Positions 25,550 to 33,703 of a DNA stretch of 64,000 nucleotides are shown here, piece by piece (within the stretch, counting starts at the first letter, position 1; every line of letters starts with the position of its first letter). Source of the stretch: Bordetella genomosp. 4 (GTDB lineage: Bacteria > Pseudomonadota > Gammaproteobacteria > Burkholderiales > Burkholderiaceae_B); contig NZ_NEVQ01000008.1 of NCBI RefSeq assembly GCF_002261185.1, positions 186,001 to 250,000 of the forward strand, in the 5' to 3' direction. The position numbers were made by a program, and so were the translations under genes. The notes below the pieces were generated by a model. The model was not told where the DNA came from, did no database searches, and was given only the letters and a program-made list of their open reading frames with translations.

Positions 25550-26385
25550 TGTGATTCCAGAGCTTGTGCGATGGCGCGAGTCAGGTTGACGGCGTGTCGA
25601 TGTACCGCGGCCTGTCCGGACTCGGGACAGACGGCGCGCACGTCTTCGTAGGCGCAGGCAAGCATGTCTTTCTGTTTGAGCGATGAATGGGAACGCAGCA
25701 GTTCGGCGCATTGCGTCATCGGCGCCGGGCCAGCCTCGATCGCGCCAATCCAGCAGGACCACTCTCCACCGGCGCGTCGCACGGCTACGGCGCTGCTGAC
25801 GGCATATTCACCCGCGCGATGCATCAGCTTTGCGCGGCCCCAATGCGTGAGACCCAACGCGGACGCGTCCAATAGCACCGCCGTCAGTATTTCGTCGAGC
25901 GCGATATCAGTCTGCATCGGGCCAGAGATAAAGGACGAAAGCGCCATGCGGCGCGTGCCGCGTTGCCCAGACAGTTCGACCTGCGCGCCCAATGCCAGAA
26001 ACAGCAATGGCCAATCACCGGCCGGATCGGCATGCACCACACTGCCGCCGACCGTGCCGCGCGTACGAACGGCGGGGAATGCGATCTGTTGTGCATGGGC
26101 AGCCATCAGGCGGCCCAGCGGTGTCGGGTCGTTTTGGTGCGCAAATTGTGCATGCGTACTCATGGCATCAATGCGGCCCGAGCCCAAGGCGTCGTCTTTC
26201 AGGCGTAAATCCTTGATACGGCTCAAATCCAGGAGCACGCTGGGTTGAGACAGGCGGTATCGCATCGCGGGCAACAAGCTTTGGCCGCCAGCCAGCAGCT
26301 TTACATCGCTGCCTAGTGCAGCCAGCGTCGCGATGGCTTCTTCTAGCGAGTCCGGCGCGCGGTGTTCAAAGTAGGGCAGTTTCAT
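25546..26385 (-). CDS. Molybdenum hydroxylase, FAD-binding medium subunit
   Basis: A 279-residue flavoprotein subunit passing electrons from the iron-sulfur subunit. FAD-binding motifs LLAGGQSLLPAM (about 31-42) and TRGTVGGSVVHADPAGDWP (about 108-126) match the CoxM/CutM/NicA-type family. The N-terminal MKLPYFEHRAPDSLEEA is typical. It shares the TAATG junction with the large-subunit gene upstream. Confidence 0.94.
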   Translation of the reverse strand: MKLPYFEHRAPDSLEEAIATLAALGSDVKLLAGGQSLLPAMRYRLSQPSVLLDLSRIKDLRLKDDALGSGRIDAMSTHAQFAHQNDPTPLGRLMAAHAQQIAFPAVRTRGTVGGSVVHADPAGDWPLLFLALGAQVELSGQRGTRRMALSSFISGPMQTDIALDEILTAVLLDASALGLTHWGRAKLMHRAGEYAVSSAVAVRRAGGEWSCWIGAIEAGPAPMTQCAELLRSHSSLKQKDMLACAYEDVRAVCPESGQAAVHRHAVNLTRAIAQALESQ

Positions 26386-28769
26386 TATTGGCCCTCCGTG
26401 CGCGCAAGGATCTGATCAAGCAAATAATCAGGCGTGATCGGCGTGCAATTAACCGCGATATCCTCCGCCAACAACGCATCCCGCACCGCATTGGCAATCG
26501 CCGCAGGCGGGGGTACGGATCCGCCTTCGCCCATGCCCTTGACACCAAACGCCGAGAAAGGCGAGGGCGTGTGCAAATGAATGATGTCGATGCGAGGCAC
26601 TTCCATCGCGCTCGGCAGCGCATAGTCGCCGAAGGTCACGGTTTCTGGTTGCCCGTCGGCGTTGTAGCGCATGGCTTCGTATAGCGCTTGTCCTATCCCT
26701 TGAGCGACTCCCCCCATAATCTGCCCATCCACGATCAGGGGATTCACCACGGTGCCGCAGTCTTCGACCACGAGATAATCCGTGATGTCTACGAATCCCG
26801 TATCCTCATCGACCTCTACACGGGCGGCGTGCACGGCATAAGAAAACGTTCCGGTTTCCACGCTGGGCCGGTAAAAGGCCTGTACCGACATGCCGGGCTC
26901 AATGTCCTTTGGCAGCTTGTGAATCTGTACGCTCGTGATGAGCGCGATCTCGGCGAGGGTCAACTGACCTTGTGCGCCATGCAACACCCCGTTTTCCAAT
27001 CGCAAGGCATCGGCTGTATCGCTGAGGTTCGCAGCGGCGATGCGACGCGCTTTGTCCACGATCATGCGGCACGCTTGTGCCACTGCGCCGCCACCCATCA
27101 CCAGAGAGCGCGACGCCACGGTGCCCATGCCATAAGGCGTAGCGGCGGTATCCCCTTGCCGGATACGAATCGCGTCCAACGGCAGGGTAGTCAGCTCTGA
27201 CGCGATTTGTGCATAGCTCGTGGCATGGCCCTGACCATGTGCGAGCGTACCTACGTCGATTTCCAACGTGCCATCACCATTCAGGGTCGCACGCGCAGCC
27301 TCGTGGCCATAGACGGTAGGCGAACCTCGGCGAAACCACTCTACCGAGCCGTGTCCGGCTTGTTCTACCAGCATGGCATAGCCGATGCCGGCGCGTCGTC
27401 CTGGCGGCGCGTCGCGATTCCAGCGTTCGAGCACGCGTTGTTCGGCGGCGTTGACCGCTTCGAGATAGTCGCCCGAGTCATAGTGCAGGCCCGTCGCCGT
27501 CACATAGGGCATGGCAGAACTGGGAATCAGGTTGCGGCGTCGGGTTTCGACCGGATCCATGCCGAGTTCGTGTGCGACTTCGTCCATGATGCGTTCCATG
27601 GCAAAACATCCGCCTGGGCGCCCCACGCCTCGGTACGGTCCCATGGGGCTCTTGTTCGTATACAGACTGATCGCCTCGTACCGATAATGCTGAATGTCAT
27701 ATGGCCCCAGCATGATGTTGGCCGCCATGTTGGCCTCGATTGCGCCGGTAGAGGTCTTGGCGCAATAGGCGCCGCCGTCGACGATGAATGTCGCATCGAC
27801 GGCATGTATCCGGCCATCGCCGTCGAAGTAAGCAGTAATGCGCTGATCGTGCTGACGGGCATGATTGCTGGCGACGAAGTGTTCGTAGCGATCCTCTATC
27901 CAGCGCACCGGATGATCCAGTTCCATCGCCAGGGCCGTCAGCAGGACCTCTTCGGGATACAGGTTGCTCTTGGTGCCAAAGCCTCCGCCCACATCGGGCA
28001 CAATGACGCGCAGATCGCTTTCGCGCAGGGCCGGGATTTGTTCGGCGACAAAGCTGCGTATCAGATGAGGCCGTTGCGTGGATAGATGCAGATGGATCGC
28101 GCCGGTGGCCTTGTCGCGCAGCGCCATGACGCCGCGCCCTTCGAGCGGACTGGCGAGCACGCGTGCCATCTTGAAGTCACGCGTCACGTGTTGCAGGCCT
28201 GACGTGCCAGCCTCTAGCACGACGCGATCGAACTCTCCCACACTGCGTTGCGTACGCATGATCAGATTGGACGAGAGGTCTTCGTGCAACGGAATTGTCG
28301 GATGTTCCCATTCATCGCGGGCATCGACCACGGCTGGCAGTGCTTCGATACGAGGGACGATCTGTTCGGCCCACTGTTCGGCTTGTGCGCGCGTAGGCGC
28401 CATCACCAGTGCAATCGGCTCACCGACAAAGCGGACCTTGCCGGTGGCCAGCAGCGGATAGGGCGCGCCGTTATATCCATCGCGTAGCAGATTGGCGCGA
28501 ATCGGCGGCAGGTGCGCAAAGTGTTCGGCATGGCGCACCATGTCGATGGGAACATCAGGCGCAATATCCACGCCTTTGAGGATGCCGTGGGCCACCGGGC
28601 TGCGCACGAAAGCGATTTCCAGGCAGCCCGGTGCATTCAGATCGGCAATAAAGGCCGCGGCACCAGCGAGGTGACGAGCGTCTTCACGACGCGCTACACG
28701 CTGCCCGATCATTTGCCCGTGGTGGTCGGCAGTGCTGGCATGAACCGGCGATGTGGCGTTTTGCTGCAT
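26385..28769 (-). CDS. Molybdenum hydroxylase, large catalytic (molybdopterin) subunit
   Basis: The 794-residue catalytic subunit hydroxylates a substrate carbon, usually next to a ring nitrogen or an aldehyde, using water as oxygen source. Cofactor-binding segments are GGGFGTKSNLYPEEVLL, GPYRGVGRPGGCFAMERIMD, GTLAHGQGHATSYAQ and QIMGGVAQGIGQALYE near the C-terminus. The AYRCSFR active-site loop that marks true aerobic CO dehydrogenase (form I CoxL) is absent; the loop reads GPYRGVGR. An automatic 'CO dehydrogenase' label would therefore mislead. Start ATG 28769 lies 16 bp after the Bug gene; Met20 is an alternative. Confidence 0.93.
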   Translation of the reverse strand: MQQNATSPVHASTADHHGQMIGQRVARREDARHLAGAAAFIADLNAPGCLEIAFVRSPVAHGILKGVDIAPDVPIDMVRHAEHFAHLPPIRANLLRDGYNGAPYPLLATGKVRFVGEPIALVMAPTRAQAEQWAEQIVPRIEALPAVVDARDEWEHPTIPLHEDLSSNLIMRTQRSVGEFDRVVLEAGTSGLQHVTRDFKMARVLASPLEGRGVMALRDKATGAIHLHLSTQRPHLIRSFVAEQIPALRESDLRVIVPDVGGGFGTKSNLYPEEVLLTALAMELDHPVRWIEDRYEHFVASNHARQHDQRITAYFDGDGRIHAVDATFIVDGGAYCAKTSTGAIEANMAANIMLGPYDIQHYRYEAISLYTNKSPMGPYRGVGRPGGCFAMERIMDEVAHELGMDPVETRRRNLIPSSAMPYVTATGLHYDSGDYLEAVNAAEQRVLERWNRDAPPGRRAGIGYAMLVEQAGHGSVEWFRRGSPTVYGHEAARATLNGDGTLEIDVGTLAHGQGHATSYAQIASELTTLPLDAIRIRQGDTAATPYGMGTVASRSLVMGGGAVAQACRMIVDKARRIAAANLSDTADALRLENGVLHGAQGQLTLAEIALITSVQIHKLPKDIEPGMSVQAFYRPSVETGTFSYAVHAARVEVDEDTGFVDITDYLVVEDCGTVVNPLIVDGQIMGGVAQGIGQALYEAMRYNADGQPETVTFGDYALPSAMEVPRIDIIHLHTPSPFSAFGVKGMGEGGSVPPPAAIANAVRDALLAEDIAVNCTPITPDYLLDQILARTEGQ

Positions 28770-28785
28770 AGATGAACCGGCTGCT

Positions 28786-29811
28786 TTATTGATTGTCGAT
28801 GGTGACGTGGCCAGCCTGGATGATGTCGATCCATTTTTTGCTGTCCTCTTTCATGCGGGCGGCCAGATCGTCAGGCGTGCCACCGGTGGGCACGAGTCCC
28901 AAGTCCAGCAACTGTTTCTGTACTGTGGGCTTGGCCAGAATGGCGTTCACCGTTTTGTTCAGTTGGTCTACATGCGCATCGGGCGTGGCGGCCGGCGCCA
29001 TCAGCACGAACCAGCTCGCGATGTTGGTGTCGGGTAACCCTGCAGCCTCGTGCAAGGTCGGCACATCAGGCAGGCCTGCAAAACGTTCCGGCCCGGCGAT
29101 AGCCAGAATATGCGCGCGGCCGGCCTGGACTTGCGGCAGCGCGGGGCCATAGTTTTCAAAGGAATACCCCACTTCACCGCTGGCCAGCGCGACCATGGCG
29201 GGGCCGCTGCCTTTGAACGGGATGTGTGTGCCTTTCAGATCCGCGACCTGGTTTAACCATTCGCCTGCGAGGTGCAGCGTACTGGCCGTGCCGGCCGAGC
29301 CGAAATTCAAGGTGTTGCTGGCCGATGCCTTGCGTGCCTGAACCAGAAAATCCTGCACCGTGTTCACCTTCATGGCCGGACCGACAGTCAAGAAGGCAGG
29401 CACGTCTACCAGGCTGATGACGGGCCGCAAGCTCTTGGCCGCGTCGTAGTCCAGGTTCTTATACAGATACGCATTGTTGATGACCGAGGTCGTCGCCAAT
29501 AGCAGGGTGTAGCCGTCAGGTTGGGAATTGATCACGTTGCGCGTGGCGATCTGGGTGCTGGCGCCGGGTTTGTTTTCAACGACGAAACTCTGATGCAACG
29601 TTTCACCCAACTCGCGTGCAATCAGACGCGCCGTAATGTCCGAGGCGCCGCCGGCGGCGAACGGTACGACGATGGTGACCGGGCGCTCTGGGTACGCGGC
29701 CAGGGCTGCGCCGCCACCCATCTGCATGGCTGTACTGGTACAGACGGCTGCGGCGATGGCGCCCAGCCGGCGTAGGGACAGAATGGAAAACCTACTACGG
29801 TTGTATGTCAT
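28786..29811 (-). CDS. Bug-family periplasmic solute receptor (first gene of the catabolic operon)
   Basis: A 341-residue tripartite-tricarboxylate-type extracytoplasmic receptor with a signal peptide ending ALAAY. The mature start YPERPVTIVVPFAAGG and the PDGYTLLLATTS and LNFGSAGTASTLHLAGEW segments are diagnostic of the Bug fold, which usually binds small carboxylates or nicotinate-type compounds. It is the promoter-proximal gene of the catabolic operon, so it probably captures the pathway substrate. No TctAB membrane partners are in the window; such orphan receptors are common in this family of bacteria and may share a distant transporter. Confidence 0.93.
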   Translation of the reverse strand: MTYNRSRFSILSLRRLGAIAAAVCTSTAMQMGGGAALAAYPERPVTIVVPFAAGGASDITARLIARELGETLHQSFVVENKPGASTQIATRNVINSQPDGYTLLLATTSVINNAYLYKNLDYDAAKSLRPVISLVDVPAFLTVGPAMKVNTVQDFLVQARKASASNTLNFGSAGTASTLHLAGEWLNQVADLKGTHIPFKGSGPAMVALASGEVGYSFENYGPALPQVQAGRAHILAIAGPERFAGLPDVPTLHEAAGLPDTNIASWFVLMAPAATPDAHVDQLNKTVNAILAKPTVQKQLLDLGLVPTGGTPDDLAARMKEDSKKWIDIIQAGHVTIDNQ

Positions 29812-29824
29812 GCTTTTCCCCTTT

Positions 29825-29857
29825 AAGAATACTAAATGTCGATAAAGTATACTTTAT
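29825..29857. promoter_or_regulatory. Paired operator for the GntR regulator, divergent promoter
   Basis: ATAAAGTATACTTTAT (29842-29857) is a perfect 16-bp palindrome. A weaker copy, AAGAATACTA (29825-29834), matches its core AAGTATACTT at 8 of 10 positions and is centred 20 bp away. The pair lies between the Bug gene and gntR. The same two-site layout occurs upstream of the FAH-family gene. Confidence 0.75.
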
Positions 29858-29928
29858 GGGGGAATGATATCCATACGTGGTAGCATGTCAAGGCAAAACT
29901 GCGTCACTACGTGTAATCACTAATATGG

Positions 29929-30654
29929 ATGTATGAGGCCATGAAAGGCTTTGATGGGCAGAGTGCCCTCGTCGAACCAGAGAGCAAAGGAAAATCAGGG
30001 GATTCAGGCCGCCCCGTCAGTGTTTATGAGGCGCTGTTCCAGGAAATCGTCAGCGGCCAACTGCGCGGCGGCGAACGCCTGATGATCGATGAATTGGCCG
30101 AACGCTTCGGTGTCAGCAAGATTCCGGTACGCGAGGCGCTGAAAGCCCTGGAGGGGCGCGGGTGGGTCGAGTCGGCGCCTCGCCGCGGCACCTACGTGCG
30201 GCGTTTGTCGATGGATGAGTTGCACGAGTTGTTCGAATTGCGCCTGATCGTCGAGCCCGAGATCACAGCCATGGCGGCACATCGCCGCAGGGCGACGCAT
30301 TTGCAGCAGATGCTCGTGCTGGTCGAAGAAGGCTTGCAGGCGGTGGAGCGCAACGATTTCGTCAGCAGCTCGCGGGTGAATTCACAATTCCACACCATCA
30401 TCGCGCAGGCCGCCGGCAATCAATTGGCCTACTCCGTTATTCAGGAACTGGAGCTGCGTTTGTGCCGCTATTTCTTTATCGCTGAATGGGAGGAACGCAA
30501 AGAGTCCACTCGTCAGCATTTGAAGCTATACGAAGCCATACGTGATCAAAACGTGGATGAAGCGCGACGCTTGACCGTTGAACACCTGCGTCATACCGAG
30601 GCGATGGCCTTGCGTTCGATGAACGCTCAGCGCGTGCCGGATTTAATGGAATAG
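29929..30654 (+). CDS. GntR-family transcriptional regulator (FCD/FadR subfamily)
   Basis: A 241-residue regulator. The winged-helix domain spans about residues 25-92 (VYEALFQEIVSGQLRGGERL, LAERFGVSKIPVREALKALE, RRGTYVRRLS). The C-terminal FCD all-helical sensor has LFELRLIVEPEITAMAA and paired His positions in NSQFHTIIAQAAGNQ and VEHLRHTEAM that often hold a metal and a carboxylate effector. It is divergent from the catabolic operon and convergent with the FAH-family gene. Both neighbouring promoters carry the same palindromic operator, so it most likely represses both until an intermediate binds. ATG 29941 is an alternative start. Confidence 0.92.
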   Translation: MYEAMKGFDGQSALVEPESKGKSGDSGRPVSVYEALFQEIVSGQLRGGERLMIDELAERFGVSKIPVREALKALEGRGWVESAPRRGTYVRRLSMDELHELFELRLIVEPEITAMAAHRRRATHLQQMLVLVEEGLQAVERNDFVSSSRVNSQFHTIIAQAAGNQLAYSVIQELELRLCRYFFIAEWEERKESTRQHLKLYEAIRDQNVDEARRLTVEHLRHTEAMALRSMNAQRVPDLME

Positions 30655-30717
30655 TTGGGCAGGTATCGTCGATCAGCATGAGGTCGCTAATCGACGATTG
30701 ATAGAAGGGCAAGCGGA

Positions 30718-31629
30718 TTATTCGCCGATCGGATTACGCAGAACGCCTAACCCTTCGATGCGGGCTTCCATGACGTCACCTGGCTTGAGAAAGCGCGGCG
30801 GCTCCAGCCCTAAGCCGACGCCAGAGGGCGTACCGGTCGCGATGATATCGCCGCTTTCCAGCGTGAGTCCGGCCGACAGTTGCGCAATGATGTCTTCGAT
30901 GCGGAACAGCAGATCTTTCGTGCTGGAATCTTGCCGGCGTTCGCCATTCACATCCAGCTGAATCGACAGCGCGTGCGGATCGGCAATCGCGCTCTTGTGG
31001 ACCACGTACGGTCCCATCGGACAATGCCCATCCAGCGCCTTGCCCTTGAACCACTGGCCATGCGCTTTTTGCAGATCTCGTGCGCTGACATCGTTGACGA
31101 TGGTGTAGCCGAATACATGATCCATGGCGCGCTCTTTCGGGATGTCCCGGCCAGGTGTGCCAATGACAATGGCCAGTTCCACTTCATAGTCCAGCTGTTT
31201 CGTGACGTGTTGGTGTGCAGGCACCGGAGCCAATGTGCCGATGACGGTGGTCGGCGGCTTGGTAAACACCTCGATGACCGGCGGAAAATCATCCATGGGT
31301 CTGCCACGCGCACGGTTGCCCTCGATGATGTGCTCACGATAGTTGCGGCCGATGCAGAAGATGTTTTTCGTGGGGCGCGGGATAGGGGCGAGCACTTGCA
31401 GGCTCGATAACGAATGCAGCTTGGTCGTATCGCGGCCATATTCGTTCGCGAGTTGCCGGGCGCATTCCAGGCCCGTATCGCCTAACGCGATCAAGTCGCC
31501 GACATGAGCGGGAGGCGGCATATGGTCGTCATGCTGGGGCCATGTCTCGGTCAAGTCCAAGACATGATCCGGGCCGATCAACACGCCTAAGCGAGAGGAC
31601 GGAGAGCAAGCAAAAGTCAGAAACTTCAT
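30718..31629 (-). CDS. Fumarylacetoacetate hydrolase (FAH) family protein
   Basis: A 303-residue FAH-superfamily enzyme; members cleave C-C bonds in, decarboxylate or hydrate ring-fission products. Metal-binding residues are in LDYEVELAIVIG and YTIVNDVSARDLQ, and the catalytic core continues through WFKGKALDGHCPMGP and GDIIATGTPSGVGLGLEPP. The N-terminal ~80 residues form the usual small domain. It is outside the main operon but carries the same paired operator upstream, so it probably processes the ring-cleavage product of that pathway. Confidence 0.9.
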   Translation of the reverse strand: MKFLTFACSPSSRLGVLIGPDHVLDLTETWPQHDDHMPPPAHVGDLIALGDTGLECARQLANEYGRDTTKLHSLSSLQVLAPIPRPTKNIFCIGRNYREHIIEGNRARGRPMDDFPPVIEVFTKPPTTVIGTLAPVPAHQHVTKQLDYEVELAIVIGTPGRDIPKERAMDHVFGYTIVNDVSARDLQKAHGQWFKGKALDGHCPMGPYVVHKSAIADPHALSIQLDVNGERRQDSSTKDLLFRIEDIIAQLSAGLTLESGDIIATGTPSGVGLGLEPPRFLKPGDVMEARIEGLGVLRNPIGE

Positions 31630-31659
31630 CTAGGCGCCTGTAGTCTGGGAGTGAATAAA

Positions 31660-31691
31660 AAGTATACTTAATTATGTTTAAGTATATTTAA
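31660..31691. promoter_or_regulatory. Paired operator upstream of the FAH-family gene
   Basis: AAGTATACTT (31660-31669) is a perfect palindrome identical to the core of the operator at 29842-29857. An imperfect copy, AAGTATATTT (31680-31689), is centred 20 bp away, the same spacing as at the other promoter. Confidence 0.75.
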
Positions 31692-31808
31692 TATATAGGC
31701 CGTTGTCCTATCGGCGCAAGATTCCGTTTATCCAAGTCGCCTGGCGTCACTCTGGAAGGCATCAGGGGGCATGCCATCTTGGCAGATCAGTGTCTTAAAA
31801 TGGCCGCT

Positions 31809-32192
31809 ATGGCAGACAAATTGCGATTGGACAAATGGCTGTGGGCAGCGCGCTTTTACAAGACACGCAGCCTGGCCTCACAGGAAATCGGCAAAGGGCG
31901 GGTACTGGTCAACGATCAGCCCGCCAAACCCGCTCGTGAAATCGCCGTTGGCGACCGGGTGAGTGTGCGCAAGGAAGATCCGCCGATTCACGTACACGTC
32001 CGGGCGCTGAGCGCCGTACGCGGCCCTGCGCCGGTCGCGCGTCTGCTTTACGAAGAAACTGCGGAAAGCATTGCGGCGCGCGAGCGAGCTGCCGAGATGC
32101 GCAGACTGGCTCCTGAGCCGGCCCAAGCTATCGTTGCAGGGCGTCCCACCAAACGTGATCGACGATTGATTGATCGAATGCGTGGCGAATGA
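31809..32192 (+). CDS. hslR: Heat shock protein 15 (S4-domain ribosome-associated RNA-binding protein)
   Basis: A 127-residue protein of the Hsp15 family, which binds free 50S subunits carrying nascent chains and helps recycle them. The S4 RNA-binding domain fills the N-terminal half: LRLDKWLWAARFYKTRSLA, IGKGRVLVNDQPAKPAREIAVGD and VSVRKED. The basic C-terminal tail ends GRPTKRDRRLIDRMRGE. In-frame starts exist at TTG 31779, ATG 31800 and ATG 31809; the last gives the usual MADKLRLDKWLW start, and none has a clear ribosome site. Confidence 0.93.
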   Translation: MADKLRLDKWLWAARFYKTRSLASQEIGKGRVLVNDQPAKPAREIAVGDRVSVRKEDPPIHVHVRALSAVRGPAPVARLLYEETAESIAARERAAEMRRLAPEPAQAIVAGRPTKRDRRLIDRMRGE

Positions 32193-32335
32193 GTCTGCAA
32201 AGAACGACTACTGTAACGAGGCACTCACCGACCCGTGCCGGCTCTCGGCGCCGAGTCGTCGATTGTGGTAGCATTCCGTTCCCTGACGACAACGACGCCT
32301 TTTAGTCGTTTACGGTCAGGACAAATCAGTACCCA

Positions 32336-32412
32336 CGGGGCGTAGCGCAGCCTGGTAGCGCATCTGCTTTGGGAGCAGAGGGTCGCGAGTTCGAATCCCG
32401 CCGCCCCGACCA
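32336..32412 (+). tRNA. tRNA-Pro (anticodon TGG)
   Basis: A 77-base cloverleaf. The acceptor arm CGGGGCG (32336-32342) pairs with CGCCCCG (32402-32408), followed by A and an encoded CCA. The anticodon stem TCTGC/GCAGA encloses the loop TTTGGGA with anticodon TGG (32370-32372). The T arm is CGCGAGTTCGAATCCCG-like. There is no sign of a duplicated 3' end or integrated element. The 143 bp between hslR and the tRNA show no further gene. Confidence 0.97.
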
Positions 32413-32420
32413 ATAAAATC

Positions 32421-32455
32421 AAGGCCTTACAGAGATTGCTCTGCGAGGCCTTTTT
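32421..32455 (+). terminator. Rho-independent terminator after tRNA-Pro
   Basis: AAGGCCT (32421-32427) pairs with AGGCCTT (32446-32452), with an inner CAGAG/CTCTG helix, followed by a run of Ts. Confidence 0.9.
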
Positions 32456-32565
32456 GGTTTCTGGCCGAAGCACGTGCTTGCAACTACGCCGAGCCCGCTC
32501 ACCGTAGCGAGCCTACAATGATCTGCCTTGGCCTGCCGAGGCCGTCCTTCCTCGAGGAGCGATGC

Positions 32566-32952
32566 ATGCTAGATCATGTCGAAATTCACGTGAGCGACTT
32601 CGAGCGCAGCCGGGCGTTTTACCTGAGCGCGCTCGCGCCCTTGGGTTATCTCCCGCGCAAGGCCCTCCCCACCGGCACGGGCTTCGGCGTTGGCGAGCCC
32701 GACGGAGAGGGCGATCCGGGTGGCGAATTCTGGATTCATCAGGGCACGCCCAGCACCCCGCGCGTGCATTTAGCCTTTCGCGCCCGCAGCCGCGAAGAGG
32801 TCGACGCTTTCCATCGCGCAGCGCTGGCAGCCGGCGGCCGCGACAACGGCGCGCCTGGCCTGAGACCGAAGTATCACCAGCACTATTACGGGGCCTTCAT
32901 CCTGGATCCTGACGGTTATAACGTCGAGGCGGTTTATCACCGCGCCGTTTGA
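32566..32952 (+). CDS. VOC-superfamily (glyoxalase/bleomycin-resistance-like) protein
   Basis: A 128-residue protein of the vicinal-oxygen-chelate fold. MLDHVEIHVSDFERSRAFYLSAL opens the first beta-alpha-beta module (metal-ligand His in the DHVEIHV stretch). HLAFRARSREEVDAFHRAALAAGG and FILDPDGYNVEAV close the second. It is most like the small uncharacterised VOC proteins of proteobacteria, so no reaction is assigned. GAGGAG lies upstream of ATG 32566. It stands alone between tRNA-Pro and the PsiF-repeat gene. Confidence 0.87.
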   Translation: MLDHVEIHVSDFERSRAFYLSALAPLGYLPRKALPTGTGFGVGEPDGEGDPGGEFWIHQGTPSTPRVHLAFRARSREEVDAFHRAALAAGGRDNGAPGLRPKYHQHYYGAFILDPDGYNVEAVYHRAV

Positions 32953-33095
32953 CCGCGTTGTGCCCGGGCTTTTTCCGTACCCTTGCGCAGGCGTCCGGAT
33001 TGTTCGATCATGACCGGGCCGGCGATTGGCCGGTACATCGTGCGGCCCGCTTTTTGCGACTGCCCCAGACGCGCGGGCGCTCAAGGGAGAAACCC

Positions 33096-33431
33096 ATGCT
33101 TTCCCGTACTAGTCAATTGGCCTCGGCCTTTCTGGTGACCGCTTGCTTTGCCAGTGCGGCACTCGCCCAAACTCCCGCGGCCTCGACGCCTGCCAAGACG
33201 CCCACGGCGCAACAGCAACGCATGGCGGACTGCAACAAGTCCGCAGAAGGCAAGAAGGGCGACGAGCGCAAGGCCTACATGAGCAGTTGCCTGAAAGGCG
33301 AAACCGCCGCGCCGGCCAAGGAGCTCACGCCGCAGCAGCAGAAAATGAAAGACTGCAATGCCAAGGCCAGCTCGCAGCAGTTGACCGGCGACAAACGCAA
33401 GACCTTCATGAGCACGTGCCTGAAAGGCTGA
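33096..33431 (+). CDS. PsiF-repeat periplasmic protein
   Basis: A 111-residue exported protein with a signal peptide ending AALAQT. The mature part has two copies of the ~30-residue PsiF repeat, each with two cysteines: QQQRMADCN...YMSSCLKG and QQQKMKDCN...FMSTCLKG, joined by an Ala/Pro linker. PsiF is phosphate-starvation-inducible in E. coli; its function is unknown. AAGGGAGAAA precedes the ATG. Unlike the pst, ppk and olsB-like genes, I see no Pho box upstream. Confidence 0.9.
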   Translation: MLSRTSQLASAFLVTACFASAALAQTPAASTPAKTPTAQQQRMADCNKSAEGKKGDERKAYMSSCLKGETAAPAKELTPQQQKMKDCNAKASSQQLTGDKRKTFMSTCLKG

Positions 33432-33446
33432 CTCGTCATCGCAAAA

Positions 33447-33469
33447 GGCCAGCCTGATTCAGGCTGGCC
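33447..33469. terminator. Terminator hairpin after the PsiF-repeat gene
   Basis: GGCCAGCCTG (33447-33456) pairs perfectly with CAGGCTGGCC (33460-33469) across a 3-base loop. AAAA precedes it, giving a T-run only on the minus strand. The rest of the gap to 33703 shows no supported gene. Confidence 0.7.
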
Positions 33470-33703
33470 GGAGCTCCCGCATTACCCATCATCTGGTTCA
33501 TTGTGTCTTGCGCGTTTGGCGATAGAAAGCCGGTCTTCAATGCGTCAACATTCAAATAATAAATAGCGCAGATAGAGAATTCGGCCGTAGATACTTCTCG
33601 ACTGAAGCGTGCCGCCACATTCGTTGTCAGGCTGTGCACTTCTCGATGGTATTCACGACGGTACGCGGATCCATATCTGGCGTGCACCAGTGGAGACCAA
33701 AAA

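Noticed and set aside
32336-32412. tRNA-Pro as an integration site for a mobile element
   Set aside because: No duplicated tRNA 3' end, integrase or phage gene is seen on either side.
33436-33687. Minus-strand open frame of 83 codons between the PsiF-repeat and Bug genes
   Set aside because: Its last codons fall inside the perfect terminator hairpin 33447-33469, it has no ribosome site, and its product resembles nothing I recognise.
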